This document shows positions 32,801 through 38,605 of a stretch of 64,000 nt of DNA, piece by piece. Source of the stretch: an uncultured Rubripirellula sp. (GTDB lineage Bacteria > Planctomycetota > Planctomycetia > Pirellulales > Pirellulaceae); NCBI GenBank assembly GCA_938075415.1, contig CALJHC010000023.1:186001-250000 (forward strand). Direction: 5' to 3'. The notes below the pieces were generated by a model that saw only the letters and a program-made list of their open reading frames with translations, did no database searches and was not told where the DNA came from. Both the position numbers and the translations under genes were made by a program. Each line of letters opens with the position of its first letter. Within the stretch, counting starts at the first letter, position 1.

Positions 32801-33464
32801 GATCTTCATTGAAATAAACAACGATCTCATCGCGATTCTGCCGCAAGGTGCCATCAGACTGCCGAATCACGGGTTGTGGAACGACCGCCTCAATCAAGGC
32901 ACCCAACTTCAAATTGAATCTTGTCGTGTCGACACGCTGGCCGATAACACTCGGTTGCAATAACTCATTAAAGTTGTTTCTCAGGCCAACAATCCCTTTG
33001 GACGGATCGTCGTAACCGAACACCTCCACCTTGTATTGATCGTCGGGCAATGCTTCACCGAAGCGAACCACCACCTCGTTGTTCGCACTGTCCGCCAGCG
33101 ACACCAACGCGGGAACAATCTGCACATCATCGGGTGTGCCGAGTTCACCATCGTCACCGGCCCTCGATATCCTGACCGCGTCGAAGGTACCGGGATCAAT
33201 ATTTTGATCCTGATCAAAACGAAGCGTCAGCGTGCGAGGAGCAGTTTCAACCGTTGAACCCTCTGTGATCAACTCGCCAACATTTGGCTGGATCCCGATG
33301 AGTTGTGGGCCAGCTAATAGCTGCCGTGGTTCGAGAGTTTCCAATAGATTTCTTCGACGCTGATTGCGGCTCAATTTGCGCCCGAGCGGGCGAGCCTTGC
33401 TGCTGCGTGTTTCATCGGTTTGAGAGGAAACCGTCGAAGTATATTTTCGCTGACGCGAGGTCAT
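14877..33464 (-). CDS. Giant (6195 aa) LEPR-xLL, dockerin-containing surface/secreted protein
   Basis: One uninterrupted 18.6-kb frame. The N-terminus is Arg/Lys-rich and followed by LETLEPRQLLA (42-51), the LEPR-xLL element that many planctomycete giant exported proteins carry in place of an ordinary signal peptide. After it come Ig-like segments, then a metzincin-like domain without zinc ligands (about 510-680). PPC-like domains follow (VDIDLYQF near 700; DVDAYSFTASPGTPVWVDID near 2000). Beta-helix-type stretches follow (near 1090-1450, 1700-1800 and 3300-3650). About eleven copies of a module around DGDxFxLxDG...FEF lie near 980, 3200, 3430 and 4330-5220. GEVEDYAIEI is near 5365. Cadherin/Ig-like repeats (5370-6020) carry VNDPP linkers. 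A type I dockerin pair of EF-hand-like loops is at about 6031-6098 (DVNADGRVSAIDAL, DVNGNGSVSASDAL). The likely role is a calcium-dependent cell-surface or matrix protein; function is inferred. A terminator follows it. Confidence 0.9.
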   Translation of the reverse strand: MTSRQRKYTSTVSSQTDETRSSKARPLGRKLSRNQRRRNLLETLEPRQLLAGPQLIGIQPNVGELITEGSTVETAPRTLTLRFDQDQNIDPGTFDAVRISRAGDDGELGTPDDVQIVPALVSLADSANNEVVVRFGEALPDDQYKVEVFGYDDPSKGIVGLRNNFNELLQPSVIGQRVDTTRFNLKLGALIEAVVPQPVIRQSDGTLRQNRDEIVVYFNEDPLFVENDDSGNPTIRSAEHPRFYQLLLTQETVRNSDDALYHPDEVIYDSATNTARLIFAQDLNELGQDVDGNSGVSIEGGTFRLRIGTAVDDRVDVILPPLQTEVEASAVVDFGVEGLQLRFVEQSGIGEGSTGRQISFVNGLGGGLSHTLGVGPRGEVVFDFGGASPTIQDLVDYIADPVNGLVTEIDLLATPQNTADLAITDLPSRLIDSPAITLSAVGDTLGEAFQVGVFGQGGQLTSLLLSESIDPQTVVIQPRGSDFDPGGDERFTHINPDFGADDAAGVTDVAYNFQGIFATVDGVNYLNQITEVEKTRIREALGLWSANIGVQFRETESDGITFAVGDDSKLEDLGPDTNLTSAFNLSLNATLRIPADPNNLGYTDAALVFDKSTDFNLDYGEDFTRKSVAGIGLLLGLEPAADLLSTSDAGDLTSAGDATPTIMGLSAGYLNASIESLSDLEPVFPNNYDVLHGQYLHRTDSVDIDLYQFVVDLDDPTQVGTLTAETFSERLADSSLLDTELTLFEEVSAGIVTDLGLGSDMALSISSLMPGRLGNNSSISFVQSDRLAGDTGIRVLQSSDRLGNPSANGILIDLPRLGPNIAEVFLGDLVDAINNHPFASSIFRASVIVGDANTDIGEADLPTFSPLLLSGGGIEKVHRNDNYFGEDSRIIASLGEGVYYLGVAASGNDQYDPTIPGTGNGGRTQGEYELHLKFEPQVDELDVIRDQDGVREGVPGTTIDGDGDGVPGGVHNFWFQTRSLERKVLVQGDGQRVTEGQVMTITSGSSVVRDYEFVTAAGNGAPGSIEVVYSLVDTPLQLAEALRDQINIQTVNTDVTVEVDNTSGIPVLVFSGERSVDLSADFAGMEVIGRTIFVDKIAGPFAEGTLERPFNNVSNSAVANAFGSSAYGDIVRIVGNGGLDNDLTTESDNLSYQIGTAETGGSALTDGRAMNVPSGVTTMIDAGAVFKLRNSYINVGSSTVQVDRSNGALQILGTPRLINLSLSGQPIETTLLGEDDQVSTVGYSDGSVIFTSTRDRLVDTASSGISADASPGNWGGIVFRRDIDRAEGRRDREDDGIFMQTVNHAEIRYGGGSNVLIDSVQQLVNPVQIVDMRPTVTFNQITFSADSAISAAPNSFEETSFQAPQYQQGGVFTADYDRIGPEIHSNLLVENSINGLFIRVTTTPVDPPKEFTVAARFDDTDIVHYVAENLTVVGAPGGSIEDGVIPSWQNVTWQPLSSGSLVGGDTYEYKLTFVDADGFESIASLPFSTTIPATFTNGASVEFTALPTVGSLEDYVSRRLYRADAAGDFFLVASLDAGSISFIDDGSQEAAFLDPTHQGIRGRLDASLVMDAGLIVKLRGSRIELQHGTQMLAEANLNNPIVFTSSLDDRFGVGGTFDTNNDGSDTAASRGDWSGIYASPNSTLSLDHVVLANAGGISLLRGGLARGFAPVELVQAEGRITHSRFETNDTGQDGAGPAGRFGLLSLNGGFAARDAISTIMVRGSQPVVVGNTFYDNRGTIINIDIESMGADHRVDPGRSTGEIDRLSGLDDNYGPLIRYNRYDNIVFEGPGQNDSNSQLSGLEVRSGLISTATVFDDTDIAHLIFDNIEVGNFHSSGGLRLMSRPDESLVVKFTGSGSPNSAHEGTGLTASGQIGNTNRIGGAVHVIGLPGAPVVLTSIHDDSVGAGMSPSGSSFTDHDGDGVSSRPMPNDWRGILLDQFSNDNNILVLPELELLTEVPPGLNASVDNAQYLGELAKEVVTADHARRAGFEVQGYLGGTTDVDAYSFTASPGTPVWVDIDSTSFTLDTVIEVLDADGVVLARSDNSFDETAATNPTQVSIFDNSLDDGVTRSLQVDPEFYTDRNDFGLYSDFGSYNPRDAGIHFSLPGNSTDPSARSVYFVRVRSASLNPDDSAGGVTGGHYRMQVRLTEEQAFPGSLVRYANIRYANHGIHAQGLMSNSPLLGEAQENEVAVQAEFAPDFVTGGFQAYNNTPVGGALGSGAQFVGNLSSNNQGVIGIGGTIGNPPSFLNDPFAYNADDVDFYQFEVDGVQSAVFDVDFADGYDRYDTNISIFYDADGAPLAGELSNDAPSLIFFGSASNVLDDLPSALGENSELEKLVRGSLTTNDPFVGPVALASLGGFGTYYVAITESDRQPSSLNLGNVVREPINSITRLVEDRFEDEASTTDVDAVTVSDLFDRLDPASTVNDPTTAFGIGFDSIFGHGKPAGFLTTTAPNPSGVGTDTVFAHVAPTPTPPITPPADPANEYDPDDTNIDPPTNLDPQAWSLVETDTIGTVATLLGGAENTSTAIPHLSVNGSLSDADAADFFQVSIPDGGGSLTIDIDGGFDLGASIDTKVHVFSLDAFGGPQNAVFVTGNGGIGGSGMVEDGMLGSLSVNDPFATLPLFGGAYLIAVMGQDSVVNYVQGNTPPESEITVASDGSSGDYVMRLSLDTKAATITTADVGNAEDFLEFDRSKVSDSSVTYEQGLTSLFTSGNDEISITHPPASTEIRYLDIADADAALDLPPTANLAGGVLTVTYNSLAATATNADYNAVVGAINGAAGFTANLVDPASGTVLFPAGLESGYFSISYAGESATVFVSNVGFFGPADATIEITSAAPGLSDYTVVFDDSETDDVPPAVDFNPFLRTLTIVYNPLAQPGSLNRYGTLVAIIDDLPEFNASLVNTNPFSRLPALVAVSEKVGTIANYNNVTSGHSLTIENTAGTSFRFDILEVPGSPDLQVIHDNFATGTLQVFVGTDNGATYQDVIDAINALVDFTATLTAGANTALIPLGQESILTAVNSFDLSNYVAADQPHLYYNRLLELGIDDSASITLQSQENLDNGLDPVELATYLSLDNSSWQQERIDLSAFAGHTNLQLSVVYTNGIGITGSGLGIDDVIVGFAERGEQIFRAVKGTSFVDIDPFNDPKPPYNGEYQLEIRKATEFASGSVFNVTVDDNFDTNDRLTQATTMVVPDPVLVSDGDTFLLSDGVSTQVFEFDNNSSIGFGHIRVDMTAVTTTAELASQIRDSINGQSVIAVEATTAGGLDGSELGGGQATGDRLALSGVRLGSFEESTLGSNPLNQDSEGHLLMPVIFYDGFGDTNFERNQGVVLVEHNQISDVRGIGIWSEPGSRDTSPYQDLPFLADVFDLYFSPQVANAHPGGVINLPELNDSVLGGLTPGIVIESNTIDQAEYAGIKVDGQTAPWVIEVGTGDTVSDGTTFVIDAAGTRVIFEFEEIGEGAEGSGAATGGGDGVRDGHVPVYYRHNDDTPPVSYFGRLLEYSELEMVHAIRESIQGSILMTNGLVELVEVEVGPSLTAPIYTAGSLDSDGAPVGPAIVSPALYIQGASGIYPSVQGGIPGVTANILSYQAPVAEAPQPFARVVNNTIYGDDGTRSFTEGSAAEPNDLFIDAVDTRISGSHRDDYSVTAVLGDNGGLQSPTTDVDLYRVYLEVGDRLISDIDTAGAGAPNTAMQIFDASGTVQSFVDTDGVTRTVSSSDVGPPVLTGNGETGVGEDPYIDFVAPKSGVYFVGVSSEGNNSYSGRTLSNRQPGFGGTGSYNLSLRSYAPRSFVMSFDGDTAENGTGNSDRDQAGVQGLVGTTFTVTTIEDIPAAFPQGNGTNQVTFRFNGGAAASVSGGVVNVPIGSGEVHDLMRGIELAFGVIGFGLPVLPNYDLSNFPESRIPGAVRAGKATALGGASGQTRIGDEMPWFFFEQIGIPIDNNTSHPDTGALVGFGHNKSGGGNGTTELYAFIENVARIELSEAAIAAGLTLDPVAGEDADQLLNETGIMIAGGSSPTILNNVFMNLHEAVAVERTNGLLGLESFGSSLSHPKPSEVIVVGNIFQDVYLASRADNTAAQDTLGVNHFSLTGFFDGTSNVNGGNDDFNLTLLPSDLSLQHPEANNFQPAYGSVIIDSSVNSLIERDGYVTVREAVGLGVTNVLAPTSDVSGVLRADHPDFASLGGIGASVFKDRGSVELADFVGPIAIAEMPRDNDAAGIDLDPTISVINLADGVYRDFRIQLRDNGDSSDPFTGIGLDDSTVVVPVIEGLRPAGSNVTLLENDRLLAEGVDYTFYYDETRKLITLTPLTGVWQNDRSYRIEINNQDRDVLVAPAASEVTDGDQLTIVDSQGGEIVFEFESGYSLFVPEPITLVVPRAGTDIGGISDGDLFQLNDGINIPVIFEFNAPGGSTLPGTVAIPLPTQATPADEVDLQVFLNEIAVSMEEAIQTKIDDESLDIDVRVLGGRVVIGGEPGATAITALSGLQQLSRTLGLQVPQSGVGPGGISDGDSFRLDNGSGSPISFEFDTLGDGVGTAQNRLVDVQFSTTAEEVAAAIRDSILASGLGIEATVEGDGRTVFLGLPESGDAIVSSGRLEVVGLSRPPLDGDTITISPSDDSDPVILEINRTDEEDGSGGTIDDGVATDNFSVDVTRLTTADELSALIANAMQSLTSVAGLNQDEITVINGGLLAVGGQEGLGLDVDGYSMSVTGSPSVTGPSTVAINGPLILALPLVGGGGIVDGSVLVLKDDLDNDVVFEFNLAGTAPTYPGSIPVLYNSFDTVDVIVVNLTAAINSAGTGITATAQAVGRVSLGRVSEDRVNINGIFDPTGVITPASGLSGATLRRDIVRDGEILEITQGATTVRYEFETASGGGGVAAGNVAVPFQPGSTPADVATSLAASINNTLGGLTLDAVVVLDPISGLPTGGVTLNDIPGTIVDISAAPTLELSGVPGGATPIQYSPSFGTTEMKFAMISAINSVNVDGEPAVTPITADDRGGSSFFVANAEFFGGVADLDGYVENFFLPGVKDEAGNLLRPNRSDLTTQFSILMPTASFDYGDAPDPLYGVAGRYPTTAANNGPRHVLGGTLMLGTKVDANPDGLPGVSAKGDDLAIGITSSGTLFTTTIDGGAVIEIDTSAVDPTTRDGDTITIDLGTVQETLEFDVATSNLGAFDEDNYAIRPTDATSADSIAEAIRLAIIESPLRPASVSVESVSATEAKVIVGADDEDGVIFESEENPYGVLNRGVALPIDVSVTGGGVLEAWIDFNADGDWDDPGEQIIPQPNTASFIALRNDLLPEELRGVVSNVFSDTGGVSTRTFGIVVPETAPIPPTAVTTYARFRISQEGGLSPQGLALSGEVEDYAIEILPGLPPTISEAQSSLSYSVTEDQDLDVSDVALGLLNGISDPDLDDVAIFAGDLLPKPVTDSFGENAGTVTINDDGTFLYVPETNYFGTFSFTARVTDVHPSAPETQLVSPTALTVTVTVNPDNDAPTAIAPPVVYETGDLDEDALTTFEATDLIDPFYQSGPANESDQALLFSTAFSVQGALKTVQGGTLTIAADGRSMEYTPPADYFGDDEFSYTVIDSPAAGQTALESLDIGTVEITLTAVNDPPRPGEDNVSTTENVAVTIAISNLLSNDTAGPGNETGQSVEFVSFEAVSAQGGTIERDGDDLIYTPANQFSGEDQFTYRIAETGNPTSFADGTVVVTVIPVNDPPVFIGQDGVLGYQPLTDDLSFIESKAVPQTLTYDLNDWFTEPDLEAMTFAVTSADTVAVDASVLAGTSTLQIVLPSYGGVPDPVELTVTASDTADPGNVNATSQAIQVTVTDTPDSPQLDNPIVQITVPEDTVGISVQMSDIFSDPDGDTLNYTYQIASNSLVQSITFPNGVMQIVLQDDANGSVDITIIASDGSSSVSDTFTLNVTPVEDDPIAEPDSYSVALGSVLQVQDPQFGVLANDFDADGDNITVDLNSIVYPTLGDLAMNPSGIFVYTNNIGDVGDTDEFSYRITDGVRFSGFVTVTISLTSSSYQNPILEADVNADGRVSAIDALRVINFLTRRLTGSETSIPVNEIGSAPPDYLDVNGNGSVSASDALEVINALEANNNAGGEQIASFAVTSSMVSASTLGFPVRNFDSVDTSAESSVDRLFAGQIEIDNSPAGDVADWFAESNEGGNTNSDASDEALSSILGDNDLQLEF

Positions 33465-34313
33465 AGACCGAACCTTCCAGGCGATGTGCTAACCGCTGAT
33501 GCATCAACGGTGAACACAGTTAGGTGGTGGTAGTAGGAAAACAGCCAACGGGTTTGGTTTGCGTTTAAAAACGCCAATGGCAGTACCTAACGAATCTCTC
33601 CCGCAACACCCCGAGACGAATGGGAAGGTGCGGAGACACTCGCTGAGTATAGTTCGGGCCTGAAAACCCGCAAACATTTGCCGCTGTTGCTTATCCTGAC
33701 TTGAACAGTATCGATGAGTGTAGACGAATGAATCAGGTCAAAATGAACCGACTCACTCGACGTAAATACCAACGGTCTGCCATCAAACAGCCCGCCGACG
33801 CCCGACCTTCCGTGCTCGGACCGAGATCTTCAGACGGCTAAGAGTGCCAGAAAGTTCCAACGATGGCACCCACATACCCACCTCGATACCCAGGGGATCC
33901 TCGAAATGGGCGCATTCCGCCCAACAAAACTCGGTGTGAAAACGGTTGGACAGGGCAAATATTGCTGACATTCCCGATTTTGCCTATGCCAACCTGCCCG
34001 GTTTCTGCCGATGAGGGCAAACTGGTAGCCGCAAGACCCACCTTAGCCGGACTTTCCGGTCCACAATTCAGCCCGAAAGCGACCAAAAACCACCCATGTG
34101 AGCTATTTTAGGGCAGTCCTTACCCGGATTTGGTTCAAGACGAGTCGCTGATCAAGACGAGTCGCTGGAAAAGAAAATTAAAATCTCCCCCCCCCGAAAG
34201 CGGCAAAGAGAAGGAAGTGATTCCTTTTTTTTCAAATCGAAGCCGAGGCGAAACGGAATTGTCCGAGCCGGACGATCCATCTTGAGTTCACAGCTTGCAA
34301 GTGAGGAGACCCA
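33465..34313. other. Intergenic upstream of the giant gene
   Basis: 849 bases without a recognisable gene. It should hold the promoter and leader of the giant gene (minus strand). A C-run and T-run lie near 34185-34230. Small frames on either strand are Pro/Gly-rich by composition and unconvincing. Confidence 0.45.
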
Positions 34314-35336
34314 TCAAAAGTCGTCCTCGTCCTCGTCCTCGTCAGGATTCAACGGGTCACGGTCGGGATGCAGCGGGTCATCAGCATCGAAAAAGAGATC
34401 CGCTAGACCCAACGGAACCGCCTCACCACCCAGAGAACGCTTTTTTCGATTAGCAAGCTTTTGAAGATCCGTCGCCTCTTCACCGAGACAACGCTCCAAG
34501 GCCTCCTGCCATGCCACATCACGACTCAGAGGATGTGAGGTGTTCTGCTGCAAACGCTTGATCGCAAATCGAAGCAAGTTGATTCCATCGCGCGGAGAAA
34601 AGTCCAAATTCAACTGATGAGAGGTCTGGAGAAATTCAACCGTCATTGCCAGCATTTCCGCCTCGGCAAATGGGAGGTGATACTGCAGGATCGCCATCTC
34701 ATCTTGCTTGCTGGGAAAACCAACCTTCAGGGTCGGCTGAAGTCGGCTGAGGATGTAGTCAGGAATTTCAAAGGTCGATTCATCCTCGTTCATCGTGACA
34801 GCAGCTCGAAACTCAGTCGAAGCCGGAATCTGAATACCCGCCACAATGGATTCGACCATTCGACGACCGTCAAAGAGAGGGGCTAAAGAAGCCCAAGACT
34901 TCTCGTTCATCCGATTGCCCTCGTCAAGCAGGCAAATCCCTCCACAAAGCATTGCCGAAACCAGAGGCGAAGCATGATAGGCAATCCTGCCGCTCTCGCC
35001 GAGAACCGGAGTGACAAGCAGATCTTCTGGTCGCGTGTCGGCGGTGCACTGATAAATGTAAAGAGGAAGCCCCTGTTCTTGGGCAGCCGCAATGGCGAGC
35101 TGCGTCTTCCCCATCCCGGGTGAACCCACCAATCGAGGCGTGAGCGGTAAATCCTTTTCGTCCACGGTAATCCAGCAGGCCAACAACTGCATCAAGATTT
35201 CGCTTTGACCAATCCATTGGCCCGAACCAACGAAAGGCTGCGACAACTTCAAACGAACCCCGTCAATCTCAATCGACCCATCGCTGTCATCACCTAGATG
35301 ATTCGTCGCATCTGCCGATTTTGAATCGTCACGCAT
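34314..35336 (-). CDS. MoxR-like AAA+ ATPase with acidic C-terminal tail
   Basis: The 340-residue protein contains a dynein/MoxR-type AAA+ module. Walker A is GSPGMGKTQ (71-79) and Walker B is [10 protein letters not shown] (LLDE 136-139). A sensor-1-like stretch, [12 protein letters not shown], precedes an arginine-bearing YILSRLQP. Such ATPases remodel or activate partner proteins, commonly VWA-domain proteins, but no VWA gene is adjacent here. The C-terminus ends in an Asp/Pro/Glu-rich tail ([21 protein letters not shown]) coded by a GTC/CTC-like short repeat. It stands alone between long intergenic regions. There is no signal peptide or membrane segment, so it is cytoplasmic. The AAA+ call is firm; the client is unknown. 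Confidence 0.88.
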   Translation of the reverse strand: MRDDSKSADATNHLGDDSDGSIEIDGVRLKLSQPFVGSGQWIGQSEILMQLLACWITVDEKDLPLTPRLVGSPGMGKTQLAIAAAQEQGLPLYIYQCTADTRPEDLLVTPVLGESGRIAYHASPLVSAMLCGGICLLDEGNRMNEKSWASLAPLFDGRRMVESIVAGIQIPASTEFRAAVTMNEDESTFEIPDYILSRLQPTLKVGFPSKQDEMAILQYHLPFAEAEMLAMTVEFLQTSHQLNLDFSPRDGINLLRFAIKRLQQNTSHPLSRDVAWQEALERCLGEEATDLQKLANRKKRSLGGEAVPLGLADLFFDADDPLHPDRDPLNPDEDEDEDDF

Positions 35337-35648
35337 TGGTTGGACCGATCGATGAAGAGCATGAGAAGCGAGTCAGCCACAAAGATCAACTTGTGTCACG
35401 GTTCGGAATCAGGGCCACTGATCCGACAAGTTGCATGGGACCCGAATTAAACCACAGTCGGATCCGGTCAACCATCGTGCGACGTTACTTTCCCTCCTAA
35501 AGGCCGAAAAATGAACAGCGGCAATTGGAATTCCTGCGAGCGAGAACGGATCACCCCGTTGCTGCCGGATCAATGAAGCCTAAAAACTCTTCCATCAATC
35601 CCAACAGTCACTGATTTTCAAGCAATGCGGATCAACACAGATCACCTC

Positions 35649-35720
35649 GATTTTGCTCCGGCCACAGATTTTGCGCCGGCCACAGATTTTGCTCCGGCCA
35701 CAGATTTTGCTCCGGCCACA
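35649..35720. repeat. Four tandem 18-bp units
   Basis: Four 18-bp units (GATTTTGCTCCGGCCACA, with one GCG variant). The unit contains CCGG and GGCC and is followed by a 9-bp inverted repeat. Confidence 0.95.
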
Positions 35721-36050
35721 ATGGAAGGATCTCCACCAAATGATGGAGATCCACTCTGCCTCACAACGGTGCCGTATCGACCGCTTGAAATGACCGTGAT
35801 TACAACCGCAATGTAAAAGTCATGAAGAAACCAACGATGGGGACGCCATCGTTTGCCAGCAGGAACCTGCATCGATTCAGTCTGCGGGTAAAGTGAAAGC
35901 GAAACCAAATCAATCCAACCTGACTGATCCCCATCAATGGCTGAACCACTTGAACCTCCTCGCTGACCCTCTCAATGCACCCCTTGGTTGATCCAATCCT
36001 TGGTTGAAGGATTCTTTTTTTGAGCACAGCGTGTCACGATTCGTCTCGAT

Positions 36051-36095
36051 GCGGCATTGCCCGATTCCGCATTGCCCGATGCCGCATTGCCCTGA
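36051..36095. repeat. Three tandem 15-bp units at the nadB 3' end
   Basis: Three imperfect copies around CCGCATTGCCCGAT directly abut the nadB stop codon. Confidence 0.85.
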
Positions 36096-37778
36096 TCACG
36101 AGCGATCCTCGTTGTTCACTGGCGTCCTCAGGCCCGCATCCAACGGCTCGCTCATTTGAGGGTGCCCACCATCGACATCCATTTGAATGGTGAGGTGCCT
36201 TCGCCATAATTGGTCATTCGAATTCGGGTAATCACTTCGATAGTGAACGCCCCGCGATTCGGTTCTCGCTAACGCAGTATCGACCATGCAGGACGCCAGC
36301 AGCAGCATGTTCTGCAACTCCCAGCCTTGAATTGAATCGAATTGATAAGGCATCACATAGGCGGCAAAAGAGCGAATTGAATCAAGGGCTTCTTGCAGCC
36401 CCTCAGCACGTCGCTCCACACCTGCGAGTCGCCCCATCAGGCTTTTTAAAGAAACTCGAACATCGGCCACATCGAACGATTCGTTGGGTTGTTGAACTGG
36501 ATGCTGCAGTGGCAACGCGACCATCTTGTGTGATTCTTCGGCGGCTGCCCGTGATGCCGATTCACCGGCATGCGTTCCATAGACCAACCCTTCCAGAAGG
36601 CTGTTACTGGCTAGGCGATTTGCGCCATGCAAACCACTGCTGGTGACCTCACCGGCCGCCCACAGACCGGGCAACGAAGTGCGACCTTGGCGATCCACTG
36701 CCACACCGCCAATCATGTAATGGGCTCCAGGCCGAACGGGAATCCGGTCGTTCGCGAGATCCAAACCAAATTTTGCGCACGCCTTGGCGATGCCGGGAAA
36801 TCGTTGGTGAACATGGCCAGAATCGAGATGCGTCAAATCAAGGTAAACATTGGAATGCTTGGTTTGCTCCATCTGGCGAATGATCGACTGACTCACAACA
36901 TCCCTCGGAGCCAGCTCGCCGCGTTCATCATAAGCCGGCATGAATCGATCACCTTGGCAATCCACCAAATGGGCGCCCTCTCCACGTAACGCCTCAGTGA
37001 TTAACGATCGCGATGATCCTGCGATGTAGAGAACCGTCGGGTGAAATTGCATAAATTCCATGTCACGCAATTGAACCCCGGCGCGATACGCCAAAGCCTG
37101 CCCATCACCCGTCGCGACGAGAGGATTCGTCGACTCACGAAAAACTTGACCGGTTCCACCAGTACAAAGAATCGTTTCTTTAGCCCACACAATGACCGGC
37201 CGTCGGCCCTTCTGAACGATCAAAGCCCCCCGACAGCGACCTTCATGGGAAAGTAAATCCACCGTGAAAGCATTCTCCCAAATATCAATATTGGGCTGCT
37301 CTCGAGTTCGACTGATGATCGCTCGCATCACCTCTTGCCCAGTCGCGTCTCCTCGAGCATGAACAATTCTCTCCCGACTGTGCCCACCTTCGCGCCCAAG
37401 GGACAGCGAGCCTTCACTCTGATCGAATTGCGTCCCCCAACTGACAAGCTCTTCGATCCTTCGTGGCCCCTCCCGAATCACCATGTTCACAATCTCTGGA
37501 TCGCAGAGATTACCGCCCGCCCCGAGCGTGTCGTCCACATGAGATTCAAAACAATCCTCTGGATCGAGAACCCCCGCAATGCCGCCTTGGGCGTAAGTGC
37601 TGTTGGATTCAGCAAGTCGATCCTTGGTGACAATTAAAACTGTCTGGTTGGAGGAAACCGCATTGGCGGCCCGCAACCCTGCCAAACCCCCACCAACAAT
37701 CAAAATGTCGGTGAAACGGTGCAACGCCCTTCGAGATTCGAAAGGCATGAGGTATCGGGGGGTCATCATCGATTTCAT
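36096..37778 (-). CDS. nadB: L-aspartate oxidase
   Basis: NadB oxidises L-aspartate to iminoaspartate with FAD, the first step of de novo NAD synthesis. The protein (about 560 residues) has the Rossmann FAD motif DILIVGGGLAGLRAA, the STYAQGGIAGVL substrate-loop signature, GREGGHSRERIVHARGDATG, AGVQLRDMEFMQFHPT, GAHYMIGGVAVD and GLYAAGE-like GLWAAGEV. The C-terminal helical domain follows, with SRGVHYRSDYP. Several starts are possible; ATG at 37778 is chosen over an upstream TTG at 37820, and ATG codons at 37769, 37766 or 37748 are alternatives. The partners nadA and nadC are not in the window. It is monocistronic by position. Identification is firm. Confidence 0.95.
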   Translation of the reverse strand: MKSMMTPRYLMPFESRRALHRFTDILIVGGGLAGLRAANAVSSNQTVLIVTKDRLAESNSTYAQGGIAGVLDPEDCFESHVDDTLGAGGNLCDPEIVNMVIREGPRRIEELVSWGTQFDQSEGSLSLGREGGHSRERIVHARGDATGQEVMRAIISRTREQPNIDIWENAFTVDLLSHEGRCRGALIVQKGRRPVIVWAKETILCTGGTGQVFRESTNPLVATGDGQALAYRAGVQLRDMEFMQFHPTVLYIAGSSRSLITEALRGEGAHLVDCQGDRFMPAYDERGELAPRDVVSQSIIRQMEQTKHSNVYLDLTHLDSGHVHQRFPGIAKACAKFGLDLANDRIPVRPGAHYMIGGVAVDRQGRTSLPGLWAAGEVTSSGLHGANRLASNSLLEGLVYGTHAGESASRAAAEESHKMVALPLQHPVQQPNESFDVADVRVSLKSLMGRLAGVERRAEGLQEALDSIRSFAAYVMPYQFDSIQGWELQNMLLLASCMVDTALARTESRGVHYRSDYPNSNDQLWRRHLTIQMDVDGGHPQMSEPLDAGLRTPVNNEDRS

Positions 37779-38012
37779 TCTAAGCTGTGGAAACAAAAAT
37801 TGAAAATAATCGGTCCGCAAATCTTCTTCACCCTACTGCCGGATCAAGTCAAATCGAGGTCACCATCATCCAATCCTCGATTCACCTCGGACCAACTCAC
37901 GCACCAAACAGCCGAGCACTCTGCATACAAAAATCAGGCATGCTCCTCATTGCCCTGCAAACTTCAAGTCGACGAATCTTCAAGACGTCTCAATCAGACT
38001 CTAAACCTCAAA

Positions 38013-38047
38013 CTTCAAACTCTGGACTTCAAACTCTGGACTTCAAA
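38013..38047. repeat. 14-bp tandem repeat, 2.5 copies
   Basis: Two exact copies of CTTCAAACTCTGGA and a partial third. Related decayed copies lie just upstream. Confidence 0.85.
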
Positions 38048-38094
38048 ATAATGGCCAACACAAAGTAACGCTTCCTCACTCAGTCACGGCCCAA

Positions 38095-38148
38095 ACTCAC
38101 CAGCAGCTCTGGACTCACCAGCAGCACTGGATTGACCAACAACACTGG
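38095..38148. repeat. Three tandem 18-bp units
   Basis: Three 18-bp units on the pattern ACTCACCAGCAGCACTGG, with increasing divergence, and a partial fourth. Confidence 0.85.
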
Positions 38149-38605
38149 ATTGACCCTTGCGTCAACAACCAACAGCGGATCTGGGATGTCTTGATTTGGC
38201 TCTCGTTCCAATTCCCCCGCCGCTGCTCCTCCATGCCTTTTGAGCCTGAATCCTCCAAGTCCTATCCGAACCTGGTCATTTCATTCGAGAGGCTCTCACC
38301 GACGGATCGAACAAAACAGGCAAATCGTTGTTCGGTTATGAGGATACTGAGATTTTTCCTGTTAGGACTTTTTCCGCGGGCACTTCCCCTCAAGTGGATT
38401 CATTTGCTCTGTGAAGAGACGGTTTGACACCCAATTGCCATCATGACGCTGCAGAAAAGCGAGGTTTGTTACGGGACCGGATCTCGACACCCCTCCGTTA
38501 TAGCGGATAGTCTTTGGGTTGATGAGGACAACGCCCAACAGGAAACCAACGCATCAGCGGAAGTTTTTTTCGTCATTTTATCTTTTGGATCAGGACAATC
38601 TTTCC

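Larger units (their letters stand above)
35337..36095. other. Intergenic, repeat-bearing
   Basis: 759 bases between the AAA+ gene start and the nadB stop. It contains the four-unit repeat at 35649-35720. Immediately after that is a perfect 9-bp hairpin (GGATCTCCA at 35727-35735, complement at 35744-35752). A three-unit repeat lies at 36051-36095. No gene was seen. Confidence 0.5.
37779..38605. other. Intergenic between nadB and psd
   Basis: This holds the divergent promoters of nadB and psd and two tandem repeats (38013-38047 and 38095-38148). The frames here are low-complexity products of the repeats and are not accepted as genes. Confidence 0.45.

Noticed and set aside
15193..33257. Many plus-strand open frames inside the giant gene
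   Set aside because: They are antisense shadows of a single high-confidence minus-strand gene.
35625..35816. 63-codon frame coding for repeated DFAPAT
   Set aside because: It is produced by the four-unit 18-bp repeat, which is open on both strands; no start signal or conserved protein is seen.
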